From assembly GCA_000697335.1 (NCBI GenBank), contig JNEM01013558.1:1-33224 (forward strand): a stretch of DNA of 33,224 bases, read 5' to 3'. The DNA is from Conidiobolus incongruus B7586 (lineage: Eukaryota; Entomophthoromycota; Entomophthoromycetes; Entomophthorales; Conidiobolaceae). Positions within the stretch are counted from its first letter, which is position 1; each line of letters opens with the position of its first letter. Positions 1 through 12,009 of this stretch are shown here, piece by piece. The translations under genes and the position numbers were made by a program. A model generated the notes under the pieces. The model had not been told where the DNA came from, ran no database searches, and saw only the letters and a list, made by a program, of their open reading frames with translations.

Positions 1-2382
1 TTATTAATAATATAATATCAAATATCCTAGCTATTTAGAATTCACAAGTTAATAAATAAATATTTATTTTTTATAATATTAATTTTATAATATTTTTAAT
101 GGAAATATTAAATTATAAAGATTTAATATACCTATTTTTGAATATTTTATGATTTTTTTAAATAGTTATATTGATCTTATATTAGATTCATTCATTATGA
201 TTAACTTAATCCATAAAAAAATTTAAGGTTATTTTTTTAAACTATTAAACTAACTTTAAATCTGGATTTTTAATAATTCAAATTAAATTTAAAATCATTT
301 ATATCTTTATTTATACAATGAGAAATTGATAATTATCTAGATGACTTATATTATACGTTTTTTAACTAATAAAATTATTTTATTTTATAAAATTGATATA
401 TTACAATTATAGTTAATAGGTGGGTATAGGAATTTTATCAATACAGACATTTTTCTATAATTTAACAATATAGGCTAATTCTTTTAAATTTCCTTTTTTA
501 TATAAAAATCTCTGGAGTGGATTTCAAAATTAATAGAATAAACTATGTTTTGGTCATAAATATTATATTATATAGTTATAAAAAATAAGTACATTTGTAA
601 AATTTAAAATTGAATTTTTGAATTTAAGATCATTTAGAATTAATTATAATAAATGCATAAAGTTTAATAAAATTCATAAACAAAACTATGAAGCATAATT
701 TTAAAACATATAGCAAAAAAAGATTTAATAACAAAAATTGATAAAGCATTATATTTAGTCAGATACTATAAATTCACCCTTGCTATTTTATAGAAAAAAT
801 AATTATTTTTAAAATAAAATAAATTCCCATTAAGGAAAATAAATATTATAGTAGTCAAATAATTTTATATATACTCGCGTTTGTAACCAAATATAGATTA
901 TTCAAATTTGAGGAAATAAATTTTAAGGTTTAATATTTGTCTCAGTTAATTTTAACCAAAATAGATTTATCATAATTTTTAATATAAAATTGAATTAGTG
1001 ATAAAATCTTGATTTTATTATTATATATAATTTAACATCTCCACATATTATAAGATATCTATCAATATTTCATTTTTAATAGATATTTTAATTATTTATA
1101 TAAATTAGAAAATTAATATATTGAAAGAAAATTAATCTCTATTATTATAAAGTCAAATAATTTTAAAATCAATTAAAAATTAAAATTTTCCATTAAATAA
1201 AAATAAAAATATAAATAGATTATCATATAAAATAGAATATGTAATTAACATTAATAAAGTAAAACTATATTATAATTTATTTAATTCAATTAACAAATCA
1301 AAAAAATCCTTTAATGGTATATTCCTACAAAGTCATTTTTTATATCTTTATATTTTAAATCCAACTAAATTAAAATTAATCTTTAATCCTGTTTTCCTTT
1401 AAATTTATCAATTCTTAACTCATTATATAAGGAAGGAAAACATATTTTTTTAAAAAATAGATTAGATTAAAATCTATATCTAACAGTCTAATAAATCTCC
1501 AAATAAACTATATTCAAATATTATAAGTTAACAACAATACAACTTAATCTAATTATCCCACTTTCCAACAATAATATAATATATCTAAGTTGATGTTAAT
1601 TAATATAAAATACTTCAAATTAGAAAAAAAATCAGATTTATATAATATTAAAGATCTAAAAATATATAATTAATATTCATATACAATTGAATTCACGAAT
1701 ATTGTTAATAAATTTTCAATTTTATTTATAAAAATTTCAAATTTAAATCAGAAATGCTTATTCATTAATAACAATTATCTGCTTGCTTTAAAATTTATTA
1801 AAACCAATCAATACATTAGCTTACAAAAGGCTGAATATTTATCATTTAATGCATCATATTTTAATTATAAATAAAAACTAGCTCAAAAAGCATTAATTTC
1901 CTAAATTGATATTACTTCTGTTATCCTTCCACTTTAATTGGGTTAATATTCGCTATTTTTGATAAATTGGAATAAAATCAAGGTCAAGACTGAATTGATA
2001 AAATTTGTAATTCGAATTATATAATTATTAATCAATTATAATGATACTTTTTATTGTTTATATACAATAAAAATTAAGAGTATCTGTACTGTTTATTATT
2101 GAAAAAAATATGTTTTAGTATATAATAGATTATTCCTTCAAAAAATTGATGATTATAAAAAATCTTAATTGCTGACAGTTAGTTTGAAAATAATATATTG
2201 ATTCAAATTTATTCAATAAATCAATTGAAATGATTCAATTGGGAAATGGCTTTTAAGCTCTTTAATTAATAACATATTTTAAATAAACATTGTAAAAATA
2301 TTCTAGATTAATATTTGATATTAAATTGTTTAAATCAATATTATTCAACATTATTCAATATTGAATTTAATAATTATAAGCA

Positions 2383-2419
2383 TTGCCAAGTTTGTTTTAA
2401 AATATCAAAAACTTGGCAA
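2383..2419. repeat. Perfect 11-bp inverted repeat (hairpin)
   Basis: The arms ttgccaagttt (2383-2393) and aaacttggcaa (2409-2419) are perfect reverse complements separated by 15 AT-rich bases. Unlike the many AT-only palindromes nearby, each arm holds four G/C bases. It could be the core of a decayed short transposon, a dimeric protein-binding site or chance. No T-run suggesting a terminator follows, and no gene is close. Confidence 0.6.
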
Positions 2420-2674
2420 AATTGTCTAATTTGTTGGCTTACATTGAATCTGGTATTTTGAATAGCAAATCTTATAAAATAATTTATGATGATGCAATAA
2501 AAATTAATTTTTAATTATTGATATTAACATTTATTAGATTTAACTTTGATTTTTTGAAGATAAAGAATAATGATTATTTAGTAATCTGTGAAAAAATTCT
2601 TTAATCAACGTAAACTTAATTGAAATGATTATAAAGTATTTTTAAAATCTATATAAACTCTCTCCAAATTATAA

Positions 2675-2890
2675 TTATTGTCCCATCATATAAAATTCAG
2701 TTGATTTCATGCAGAACTCGATTTTCATTTCAAGGTTATCATCCTTACTTCCCAGAGTAATAAAATTTAGTGAGAAATAGAAAATTCATCTATAGCCAAT
2801 ATCAATAATGTGACAACGTTACTCAAAACTTTGTACAACATCCGAAACATGAACAAGGTTAATCATGCTAATCAATCCACGATGTTTCAG
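2675..2890 (-). pseudogene. Coding-like relic, SDVV family copy A
   Basis: This GC-richer island reads on the minus strand as short stretches of protein-like sequence in one frame, interrupted twice. Visible pieces include GLISMINLVHVSDVVQSFE, then IFYFSLNFITLGSKDDNLEM, ending before a stop at 2675-2677. It shares a 16-base exact match (2831-2846, reverse complement) with a plus-strand island at 17980-17995. A second match, tctatttctca, lies at similar spacing in both (64 versus 60 bases downstream) and in the same reading frame. That points to two decayed copies of one gene family. I do not recognise the family, and the relic could be an exon fragment or an unknown mobile element. Confidence 0.4.
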
Positions 2891-4160
2891 TGATATTGAT
2901 ATTACCTCTGAATTTTTTGAAACCATATTTATGTATACTTTATATCATCTACCTATTATTTCAAAAGATGCATTTATCTTTATTTTTCCTTTGGTATTAT
3001 ATTAATGCAAAAATTTTTAATAACGAGGTATACTAATTAACGCATGATTTCAGAAACCGAAACATCATATTTGGAGTAATGTCAAATTAAATTGTTATTA
3101 AATTCAAAAAAAATAATTATTTTAATAATTTATAGCAATTTGATATTATAAAATATTATATTTATGCTAACACAATGCATTAGCAACAAAATTATGCGGA
3201 TATCAATCTTGTTTATAAATATTTTATTTTTAGCTGAGTAAGTGAATTGTATTAATATTCTACAACAATCAATAGTGTTTAAAATAATTATATTTAATAT
3301 TATAATTTTTATAAAGAAAATATTTTATTTTTTATTCTGTTGAAAAGATATATATATATAACAAAGATTATTAATATTGATTTTACCAAAATACAATATA
3401 TATTTGTCAAGGTGTTATATTTTTCAATTATTTATAAATTAATAATTATATTCAATCAAATCTAATAAAAAAGATATATTGACATAGTTTAAAGGAAAAA
3501 TTATTTTATTTTTTAAATTGCCATAAAAAAATCTTTGCTTGAAATATAGAATATTTCCCAATAAATTAATAACTTTTATATTATATATATTGAAAAATAT
3601 TATTAGTATTAGATTAATTTTATATTATTAGAGTTTGATTTTAATAATTTAATTCTTTATCATCATATGCAAAAAATTGATTCTAAGTTTATTATAAAAG
3701 ATATAAGAGAACTTAGAGCGAAAACATTGTATTTTAATTCCTTGTAAACCTATAATAGAGAACTCTCAATTTGATTAGAATGTTATTTAAAAAGTCATTT
3801 TTTATTACATTATGTAATTAATACCCTATATTATTTGTTTTAACACCTTTTCATCTTTATAAGAATGTTTTTATTCATTTACTAATACATAATTTAAGTT
3901 TCGTATAATAATTTATAGTAAATTGATTAATTAAAAATTCTGAAATTTTTTGAAGGATTTAAATTATATCACACTATATATGGATATATATGATATTATT
4001 TTGAAAAATATTTTTTCCGATTTAATATTTTCCAGAAATTATTAAATTTAATTTCATCAATTTTTATATATTTAATTTTTCTAAAAATCAATTGAATATT
4101 ATAATCTCATTAATTTTTATAATCCTTTGTGAAATGAAAATAATATATAAATTAATATAT

Positions 4161-4493
4161 TGTCAAGAGGCAGGTGACACCCTTTTACCTAAATGTTCTT
4201 ACATCAACCTAATGTTAAAGTCATTTCCCCCTCGCATACCATCTGCTCCTGCTCAATCTTTTAATTGGCCGATAATGCTAGTCACCAGAGAATCTCATGA
4301 ATCACTTTACCAACTCACTCTATATAAGACCGGAATTAGAGCTATCCTCAAAAAGACGAGTTCGATCTGGGTCCTCCCAGCTATTTGACTTAAACAAATA
4401 AACTCCCTATCTCCTTAACAATTACCTGGGATTCCCCAGATCCCTCTCTTTTATCTAAACTACTCTGGACGCGGCTTTCCCAAGAAGTGTTAA
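4161..4493 (+). mobile_element. Candidate solo LTR, probably Ty3/gypsy type
   Basis: This island of about 333 bases has much higher GC than its surroundings and retains CpG sites. It begins TGTCAAGAGG and ends near GAAGTGTTAA, which fits decayed TGT...ACA LTR ends. A TATA box (ctctatataagaccgg, about 4319-4334) sits in the right half, as in an LTR promoter, with a GC-richer R/U5-like tail ending about 4490. The flanks could give a 5-base TATAT target duplication (4156-4160 and 4494-4498), but in TA-rich DNA this proves little. No internal retroelement sequence follows, so it would be a solo LTR left by recombination. It differs from the chromovirus LTR at 27817. A 98-codon open frame overlapping it (4092-4388) is probably incidental. 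Confidence 0.55.
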
Positions 4494-6313
4494 TATATTT
4501 AAAATTTATTAATCAAAAATGAAATATTCATTTTGAATTTTATATTTAAAAGATATAATTATAATTTATTTTAACATCAATTTTCTTGTAATTTTTTAAC
4601 ATTGGAAAAGACAAAATAATAATAAAAGTCAAAAACTAGATTTAATTTGATAATAAATTTGCAATAAGAATAATTTCAATATATACATATATATTAAATA
4701 ATTATTTATTTCAAAATCAAAATTAAGTAGATTTGATCGCACAAATTTATTAAATCAATTTATAATATTGTAATGAAATTTACTTTTTTGTCATTACAAA
4801 AGCAAACAAATTGACATCATATTTATTAATTAATATTGATTTTATCTACAAACAAAATAAAATCCTACATATTTATCAATATTAACTCAACACTATTAAA
4901 AATTCAAGATATTCATCCGATTGATTGAGCTACTAAAAAGGGGAAGCTGTTATGCTTGTGCATTCCATAATTAAAACTTAATACTTGGCTTAATATGCTT
5001 GACTAGGAATTATATTGGCCCAATTCCCATTATCCAAAATATTGATTTCAAATTATATTGTATCTATAATTATTAATAATTATTCTGTTTTTAAATTCTA
5101 TAAAATTGAAAATTTTGAATTGGTATATACTTGATGTTTTTTTGATAAACTAATAGGATGATTCGTATCAGTTATAAAATTAACCTTAGCTAAATAAGAC
5201 TAGCATATATATTTGTTAATGCTTTTTTTTCGAAAGATTGATTAGTTCTATGATACAATGTTCGGATATATCCTTATTAATCAATTTTAATTTCAATATG
5301 AAATTTATCAATTATTTATCAACGAAAATTAATACCTAATACAATCAATGGTATGCATTAAAAATTTAAGCAAATATCATTTAATGTTGTAAAAACATAC
5401 GTCAATTGATTTTATAATAATATAAATATAACCATTGATTTTGCCATTATAATAATAATGGTATGGAGTAATGCAAATGTCAATATTCATATTACTAATT
5501 AATGTTGTCAAATTTTATGGTTCAAAAAAGGAACTTAATAAATTATTATACATTAAAAACTATTAAAGAGTACGCTAAGTGATTTTAATTTACACTTATA
5601 ATACTACTTATTTGGATAAATAATTGTACATACAAGCACCATTGAATCAGCATAATTTATTTATATAATCCAAAATGTATGATGAAAAATTTTTTTAATA
5701 GATTATTTAAATAATTAATATTCTCTTTTTTAAAATTAACATTAATAATAATAGCATTATTATTATAATAAATAGTTTATATTTCTATATTTCTTATTGC
5801 TTTCAAAAAAATAAATTATTATAAATAATAAAATAATTTTTTTTTATTAAAGTAATTTTAACAAATGAAAATTATGAAAAAAAATTAAATTAAAAAACCT
5901 CTCATCATGTAATAGATTATTTAGATTTAAAGTAATTAAACTTTAAACCAGTTGAAAGTAATTTTAATAAAATCACAAGATTCTAGACTTTTATCAATAA
6001 AAAATAAAAAATATAGCTAACAAAAATGATATCAGGATATAGTTTAACTCACACTGCCCACCACCTGCTCCCATGTGGAACTGGTGAATAGACTAGTTTG
6101 ATATTATCAGTTAATTCATATTTAATAAAATATTCAGTAATCTGACTATTATCAAACAAGAAATATCCAAAATATTAATAAATCATTCAAAGTATTAAAT
6201 ATTAAAAAATGATAGAGAAAAAAATACTGTATATTCGATAAATAATATGATTAAAAATTTTATTTATATTACAAAAATATCTTCAAATTATTAGAAGAAA
6301 GTTAATTATTAGT
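4494..6313. other. AT-rich intergenic region
   Basis: This is AT-rich DNA between the solo LTR and the 3' end of the first regulator gene. No open frame or RNA gene is visible. A short GC-richer patch at about 6050-6100 contains gcccaccacctgctccc followed by an imperfect palindrome around catgtgg. It lies about 220 bases beyond the regulator's stop codon, so it could be a regulatory site or a relic. I see nothing else in this stretch. Confidence 0.6.
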
Positions 6314-7996
6314 TTAAAATTTAAATACATCTTTCATAACAGCTTCCATTTTGTTCCGAAAGAAACATTTCATTTCGGACCAATGTGTTGGGAAATATAC
6401 AAAGCTTCTATATAGTTGGGCAATTTCGTCCTTGGCTATCTGTACAGTGTCTGCTGGGACGGGTGGTAATGTGCAATGGTAGAATACCATAAAACAGTTC
6501 CATATAGTAAAGTACCATAGAGGACCTAGTGTGAGGTCACAGTAGCACATCAACCACTGGTAGATTTTGGAGCTTCCAATTGCTGCTTGGAAAGCTTGGG
6601 GACTGAATTTTTGTGCAACAATGCTGGGGAATGGAAGATCGTTATATTCTATTAATATGATAATGTCATTGATCATTGCGTTGAGCGTCATTGCAAGGAT
6701 CACAGAGTCAAGTGGGATATTGGTAGGAAGTACAGCATTTTGTAGGTAGTGATTGATAGGGAATTGCTTAATGATGTAGTTGATCCATTCGTCACATTTG
6801 ATCAATAACTGTTTATACTCCGCATGCCAGTATGCGTTCTCAGGATTGAGATAATTTGGGTTCTTCATCCTTTGGCTGAATAATTTGAGTCTTGACTGTA
6901 AAAAGCTCAAATAATACTCGATTGCTACTTGATTGGGCGGCAGCTTTAGAGCATGTAACTCCAATTTACTGAAGTGGCATACCTTTTGTTTCGGTGAATT
7001 TACACCGTCGTCGTTGTATTCGTGATGAAAATCCATATAGTAATGGATAGGGCAGGATTGATCAAGTTCCACAGTTGCTAAAAACGGGAGATTGTAATCT
7101 TGAAAGTAGCAAGGGCGGTCGTAAATCAGTCCAAGTGAGATGTCCTGTATGTAGATTCCCCACCAGGAACGTACCATGACTTCATAATCTAATGCAGTAG
7201 GATCATTCTCTGGGATTATCTCCCGAGGACAGTCATCGATCTTATCGAGACCGATTCGCTGAGCCAGTTGGCATCCAAGACCAGTATTCAACCAGCCAAG
7301 TTCGAATTTATTTTCTACAAGATACATGAAGGCAAGATTGAAATATGCAACACCAAGAGCCACATGATCCTTTCTGGGCTCTAGCTCGACGAGTTGCATT
7401 GCTTTATTGGCTATTTCCATTACTTGATCAATAGTGATTTTCATGGGTAAATTATCTGGATTAGGTTGCCTACATATATAGCAGGCACCAAGTGCCAAAA
7501 TACTGTACAAAACACAGGGGAATTCCTTCATAAATATGGATAATGTTGATTTATGAACAATAGTGTTTAATGGAGACATGAACTGCATATAATTTCCTAT
7601 TAGAACCATCTGTGTGTTTTCGTCGATCCATCTTATTACTTCACCCGTAGTTTCGTCAACCTTTTCTGACCAGTTGAATACTGGTAAATTGGTCTGTAGA
7701 AGTGATAAAAGAGTATTATTTGAATCTGAACTCGGATCTCCGTTGCTACTAGAAGAACTACGTCGATTGTTGCGGCTCTGTTTTGGACTTTTTTGAGTGA
7801 ATTTCAAAGACTTGGATTTGGTTTTAATGGGAGTATACCGACAAGAGATGCCGGACTGAACGCAGCGCTTACAAAATGGTTTCTCGCGGTCACAGCGCAC
7901 CTTGCGCTGACGGCAGCTATTACAAGCCATCAAAACAATTGGCTTGGGCTCCTTGGTCGACTTGAGATAATCTGATGAGGGAGGTGATAGATCCAT
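6314..7996 (-). CDS. Zn(II)2Cys6 fungal transcription factor, paralogue 1
   Basis: A 560-residue intact, intronless gene for a nuclear DNA-binding regulator. The N-terminal zinc cluster reads CNSCRQRKVRC then CKRCVQSGISC. The six cysteines are C25, C28, C35, C42, C45 and C52 (spacing 2-6-6-2-6), with the loop proline at P40. Such domains usually bind CGG triplets. A basic, serine- and asparagine-rich linker (about residues 55-95) follows. Residues about 145-335 match the fungal_trans middle homology region, with LGCQLAQRIGL and RSWWGIYIQDISLGL as landmarks. The C-terminus is helical-looking with no clear acidic activation tail. The start is supported by a TATA-like box about 37 bases upstream and by the matching N-terminus (LSPPSSD) of the paralogue at 14612-16309. 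The two proteins are roughly 70% identical by eye. Targets are unknown, and no pathway gene is adjacent. Confidence 0.95.
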   Translation of the reverse strand: MDLSPPSSDYLKSTKEPKPIVLMACNSCRQRKVRCDREKPFCKRCVQSGISCRYTPIKTKSKSLKFTQKSPKQSRNNRRSSSSSNGDPSSDSNNTLLSLLQTNLPVFNWSEKVDETTGEVIRWIDENTQMVLIGNYMQFMSPLNTIVHKSTLSIFMKEFPCVLYSILALGACYICRQPNPDNLPMKITIDQVMEIANKAMQLVELEPRKDHVALGVAYFNLAFMYLVENKFELGWLNTGLGCQLAQRIGLDKIDDCPREIIPENDPTALDYEVMVRSWWGIYIQDISLGLIYDRPCYFQDYNLPFLATVELDQSCPIHYYMDFHHEYNDDGVNSPKQKVCHFSKLELHALKLPPNQVAIEYYLSFLQSRLKLFSQRMKNPNYLNPENAYWHAEYKQLLIKCDEWINYIIKQFPINHYLQNAVLPTNIPLDSVILAMTLNAMINDIIILIEYNDLPFPSIVAQKFSPQAFQAAIGSSKIYQWLMCYCDLTLGPLWYFTIWNCFMVFYHCTLPPVPADTVQIAKDEIAQLYRSFVYFPTHWSEMKCFFRNKMEAVMKDVFKF

Positions 7997-8032
7997 TATA
8001 TTTAAAAAACGAAAACTTGAACTAGGAACTTG

Positions 8033-8042
8033 TATTTATATA
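8033..8042 (-). promoter_or_regulatory. TATA-like box of regulator paralogue 1
   Basis: On the minus strand the sequence reads tatataaata, 37 bases upstream of the ATG at 7996. It would give a very short 5' leader or a start at the second base cluster before the ATG. TA-rich strings are common in this window, so the match alone is weak; its position gives it value. Confidence 0.4.
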
Positions 8043-9195
8043 TGATAAATTGGATACAAATGGATCACTTAAATTTAAATTAATTATCTTAATTTAAAGT
8101 GGATATCAATCAGGTAAAAAAGATTTTAATTAACCAAATCTTACTTCCAATAGACTGGATTCTAATAAAACTTTACAATACAAGAATTATTAGAATTTGT
8201 TGATTTGATGTGACTTGATGACAGTAACGATCAAATTGTAAAATTTAATTCATATTTAGCACCTCATCTATTATTTATATATTAATCAATTTCACCTCCA
8301 AACAACTAAATCAATTCAATCCCATAAAATCTATTTGACCATTAATAATAACTGTAGTTGTAACAAGCTAGAACCAGAAAAATTTATTCAAAACTTGAAT
8401 AATGGAAACTAGATTTGTGAACTTTTAATTTTAGATATATTTATTTGATGAGAATTATAAAAGTATAATATTCACATTTAATTTTTTAACAATATTTAAA
8501 ATGATGTCTTAGAATGGTTAATAGTCATTAATTGGATTTTTTATTATAAGTTTTTATTTAATTGTCACCATTAAATTATAATAATTATTGACATATTTGA
8601 ATTGGATTGCTAGTTATGGTAAAAGTAGTTCAATTCCGATTTTGATTAGTACTCGATTAATTTTTGTATCAAATTTATTATGGTTACAATATAAATATGA
8701 TTTCTAGCAATGCTTTGGAGAGTCATTTTATTTAGAATTAACTTGGTATTTTTGATAATGGATAATCGTCATCCATATCTGTAAAAAATGATTGCCTGAA
8801 TTTCCAGTATAGTTTTTATAACGATATTTACCTTTTTCGCCATAGTTATTTTCAATACAATTTGATTGGGTGGTTACTCAAAATGCAAATAAGCAAATGA
8901 TTTCACATTATTGAAAATTTATTTTAGGAAACTCTTCCAAAATTTGATAAAAACCAATTTTCTAACATTTTTTTTTCGATTTTTTACTAGTTTAATAATT
9001 TATATTCACAAATTTTAATGAATTTTTAATTTTCAATGTTGATTATACCTCAAAAATCAATTTTTCCTTGTATAAAGGAGTTAAATTATATTAATATATA
9101 TTAAAAGGGATATTGATTACTTACCAAAGAATTTATGACTATCCCTAATTCAACAGTACTACGGAATAAGAAGTGAAAAATATTACTAGATATAG

Positions 9196-9324
9196 GTCAA
9201 TGAACGAACAATTAGTTGTAAAAATAGCTATTCCAGAATTATAAAAAATATATCATTTGAACCATGGTGGTTGAAAAAGGAATACTGTTCGGACGTTGTA
9301 CGATTTAATTTAATTCTAGTTTGA
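9196..9324 (+). pseudogene. Coding-like fragment, possible SDVV family copy B
   Basis: An open stretch of about 42 codons, closed by stops at both ends and lacking a clear start, has more protein-like residue use than its surroundings. It includes FEPWWLKKEYCSDVVRFN. The codons for SDVV (9289-9300) resemble those in the islands at 2675-2890 and 17940-18130: tcggacgttgta here against tcggatgttgta there. Similarity outside this motif is weak. It may be a decayed exon of the same family or a chance match. It lies about 1.3 kb upstream of regulator paralogue 1. Confidence 0.25.
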
Positions 9325-11964
9325 ATATTGACAGAATTTCTTTGACTCGTATTTTATCGAATCTACCTATAATTCAAATTAGAAGCTTATTTGTCAGTTG
9401 TTCATTTCTATTTTATGTTGTTATATAGTTTGGTTAATTTGTTTGTTTAATTATTCAATTATTAGATTAGTATTACTAGTTTTTTGTAGTCCTTTAACCA
9501 ATTTATATTCCTAATCATGCTATTAAATAATATCAATATTTTATTTAAATTGTCGCCACTTGAATTAAATTGTTATATTAATTAACCAAAACTTAAACGC
9601 AAGTGTAATTTTAGTTATGAAAAGGAACTATAGTTTTCGATTAATTATACAACAAGATATCTAATTTTCTGACTCAAGTGTATTTGTCCACCTAATCATC
9701 ATTTATAGAGTATGTAATATTTTAGATTTATATTATATTTTATATTGATACATTTAACTTAGGATTATTTTTAATTTTAGAAAAACGTTGAAACTTGAGT
9801 TTTGGCAGAATATGTACATTAATCAATAGCGTATTGATTAATTCATTTTATATAAATTTACATATTACCAATTTGTAGGTGTTAAATAATTTATCATTTA
9901 TATAAATGTGGCAGATAATTTAACAATGCATATTATTTCACAATCGGCAATATATTTAGCCTAATATTATATATTCAAGTTATATATTATATCAATAATT
10001 TATCTATGTGGCATAATGAATTTGTAAAAAATGAATTTAGTATTTTTTGGTAATAGTATTATTTTACTATGTATAATTGATATTGAAAATATTTAATTGT
10101 GATATATTAATATTATAATATTTTATTGTATTTTGAGCTTTGATTAAAAATATACCAGATATCAATTTATATTAGTTGAAAAAGTCTATTAAAATTTCAA
10201 TTTTTATCTTGAAGAATTAGGTTTAGAATTTTTTTAGAGATTAAATATTTTGATAATACTCTTATCATATTGCAAATTTGAGGATTAAAACTAATATTAT
10301 TCGTTTTTATTAATGAAGATATTATTTGAACGATCAAATCTATCGCAAGTTGGCAATTCATCCTTGCCTCATAAATATTTTTTATGAAAAATTTGTTAAA
10401 TATTTCTATATTGATTTTAGTGTATTTGTAATACATCTACTGTGCATTTGAATTTATATAGTCAATAATAACAATTTTGTTATATAAATTAATATACAAT
10501 ACAAGGTAATAACCATGGTTTAAACACCTTTAAAAAATAAGTGATAATGTTTCTAATATCATATTATATTATAATCAAAAATTCCAGAAATAAAAAACTT
10601 ATGATTATTACCAAATTACTTCATAGTGTTTCAATTATATTTATCAAATTTAAAATATTTAATATCTAGAACTTGAACATAATAAAATTAAGTCTTTAAT
10701 CTTAAGATTATTATATCATTATTGAATATAATTTAACATCATATTACAAGAACTCATTTACTATAAATATGAAAAAGTATTGAGGTATATAAAATTTTTG
10801 ATAAATTTAAAAGATCTCAAACTATAACTAGGGTAAAAAAATATTTAGTGACTTAATTTCAATAAATAACAATAATAATATCCAATAACTAATATAGTTC
10901 TCCATTTTATTAATTTTCAAATAATTAATTATATATTTAATATTATCCAAGTTCAACTGAATTAAAATTAAGGTTACACTGATAATATAAATTTGGTAAC
11001 AGGTTTTCATCACGCAATTATTTCCGTAAAATTTTTTCACTGAAGTTGGGGACATTGAGCAATTTTATTAAACATCTTAATTATGTTAATACCTCAAATT
11101 TTATAACAAAAAAAGCTCTATGTATTTTAATAATTTTATGAAAATAATGAAAATTTGACTCAATAAATTTAATTTATTCAAATCATTTTCGAATTTAATA
11201 ATTTAAATGGGCTTAGGAAATTCTTTAAGACTATGACGACTTAAAAAAAATGAAGAATTCAAGTTTTCTTGTTAAAACCAGGTTTTATATTGAATAAGGT
11301 AATTTGCCGTATATCCACATTTTGGAATTTTACACTATAAATGTTGAACAATTTGAAATTTTGTGGGGTACTTTAAATCCGTTTCATTACTCCCCTGATT
11401 AAGGTATTTGTTCATTTGTTGAATTGAAATTAATAATCAATCTTTCATATATTTATCCAAAAATCCAAATATATAATTACATATTATTTTGTTAAACTAT
11501 ATCTTCTATTTTTGTATTTAATGACTCATAAATCTATTTTTTATTTTTTTTTCAGTTTTATATTGATAAATTTAACATCAATTATATATTAGGTCTTATT
11601 TCATAAATTTGGTATAGTGCAACTCAGGAATTAATGTCATAATTCTGCAGAAATATATATTTTTTTTCACGTGATTATTTTGAGCTGGTGTCTAAACTAT
11701 CAACATATTGAAGTTATGATGTTTTAATAGCAGATATTAAAATTTAATAATTTATAAACTGTAAATTTGGATGTTTTTGTTTTTAAACAACTCTTGGAAT
11801 CCACTCTAATTATTAATTACTTATAAAATATTTATATAGTAATTTATCAAAAATTTAAGTTACTACTGAGGAAATCAAAAAATTATTCTGTATTTTTCAT
11901 CATTTCTCATTAAAAAAATTTACTCACCAAATTATCAAGTAACACTCAATAGTTGTCACAAAGT

Positions 11965-12009
11965 AAGTCAGCTGAAAGAAATTGATGATGTAATGTGTAA
12001 AGATTCTGA
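11965..12009 (+). repeat. Dispersed repeat, copy 1 (pair with 20128-20165)
   Basis: About 45 bases containing agtcagctgaa, gatgatgtaatg and gtaaagattctga align with 20128-20165 at roughly 80% identity by eye with a few small gaps. It lies 3.97 kb upstream of the ATG of regulator paralogue 1, while its partner lies 3.82 kb upstream of that of paralogue 2. It is a possible anchor for a tandem duplication. Confidence 0.35.

Larger units (their letters stand above)
1..4160. other. AT-rich gene desert
   Basis: Very AT-rich DNA (about 80-85% AT by eye) dominated by TA, AAT and ATT steps, with stop codons dense in all frames. No long open frame is present. The exceptions are a coding-like relic at 2675-2890 and a hairpin at 2383-2419, both listed separately. 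The composition suits heavily decayed intergenic or repeat DNA, but I recognise no element in it. I see nothing else to annotate here. Confidence 0.7.

Noticed and set aside
4340-4385. Possible tRNA-like T-arm (gagttcgatctgggtcc)
   Set aside because: No matching anticodon or D arm lies upstream and no cloverleaf can be drawn, while the surrounding TATA box and ends fit an LTR better.
4092-4388. 98-codon plus-strand open frame
   Set aside because: It begins in AT-rich DNA and runs into the LTR-like island. Its composition changes at 4161, where the island begins, so it is more likely incidental reading through an LTR than a gene.
6567-7975. Three plus-strand 60-codon frames antisense to the first regulator (6567-6749, 7614-7796, 7793-7975)
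   Set aside because: They lie wholly inside the regulator gene on the opposite strand and have no independent support.
10197-11055. Two minus-strand small frames (79 and 75 codons)
   Set aside because: They are rich in I, N, K, L and Y as expected by chance at about 80% AT, with no domain, no GC rise and no splice signals.
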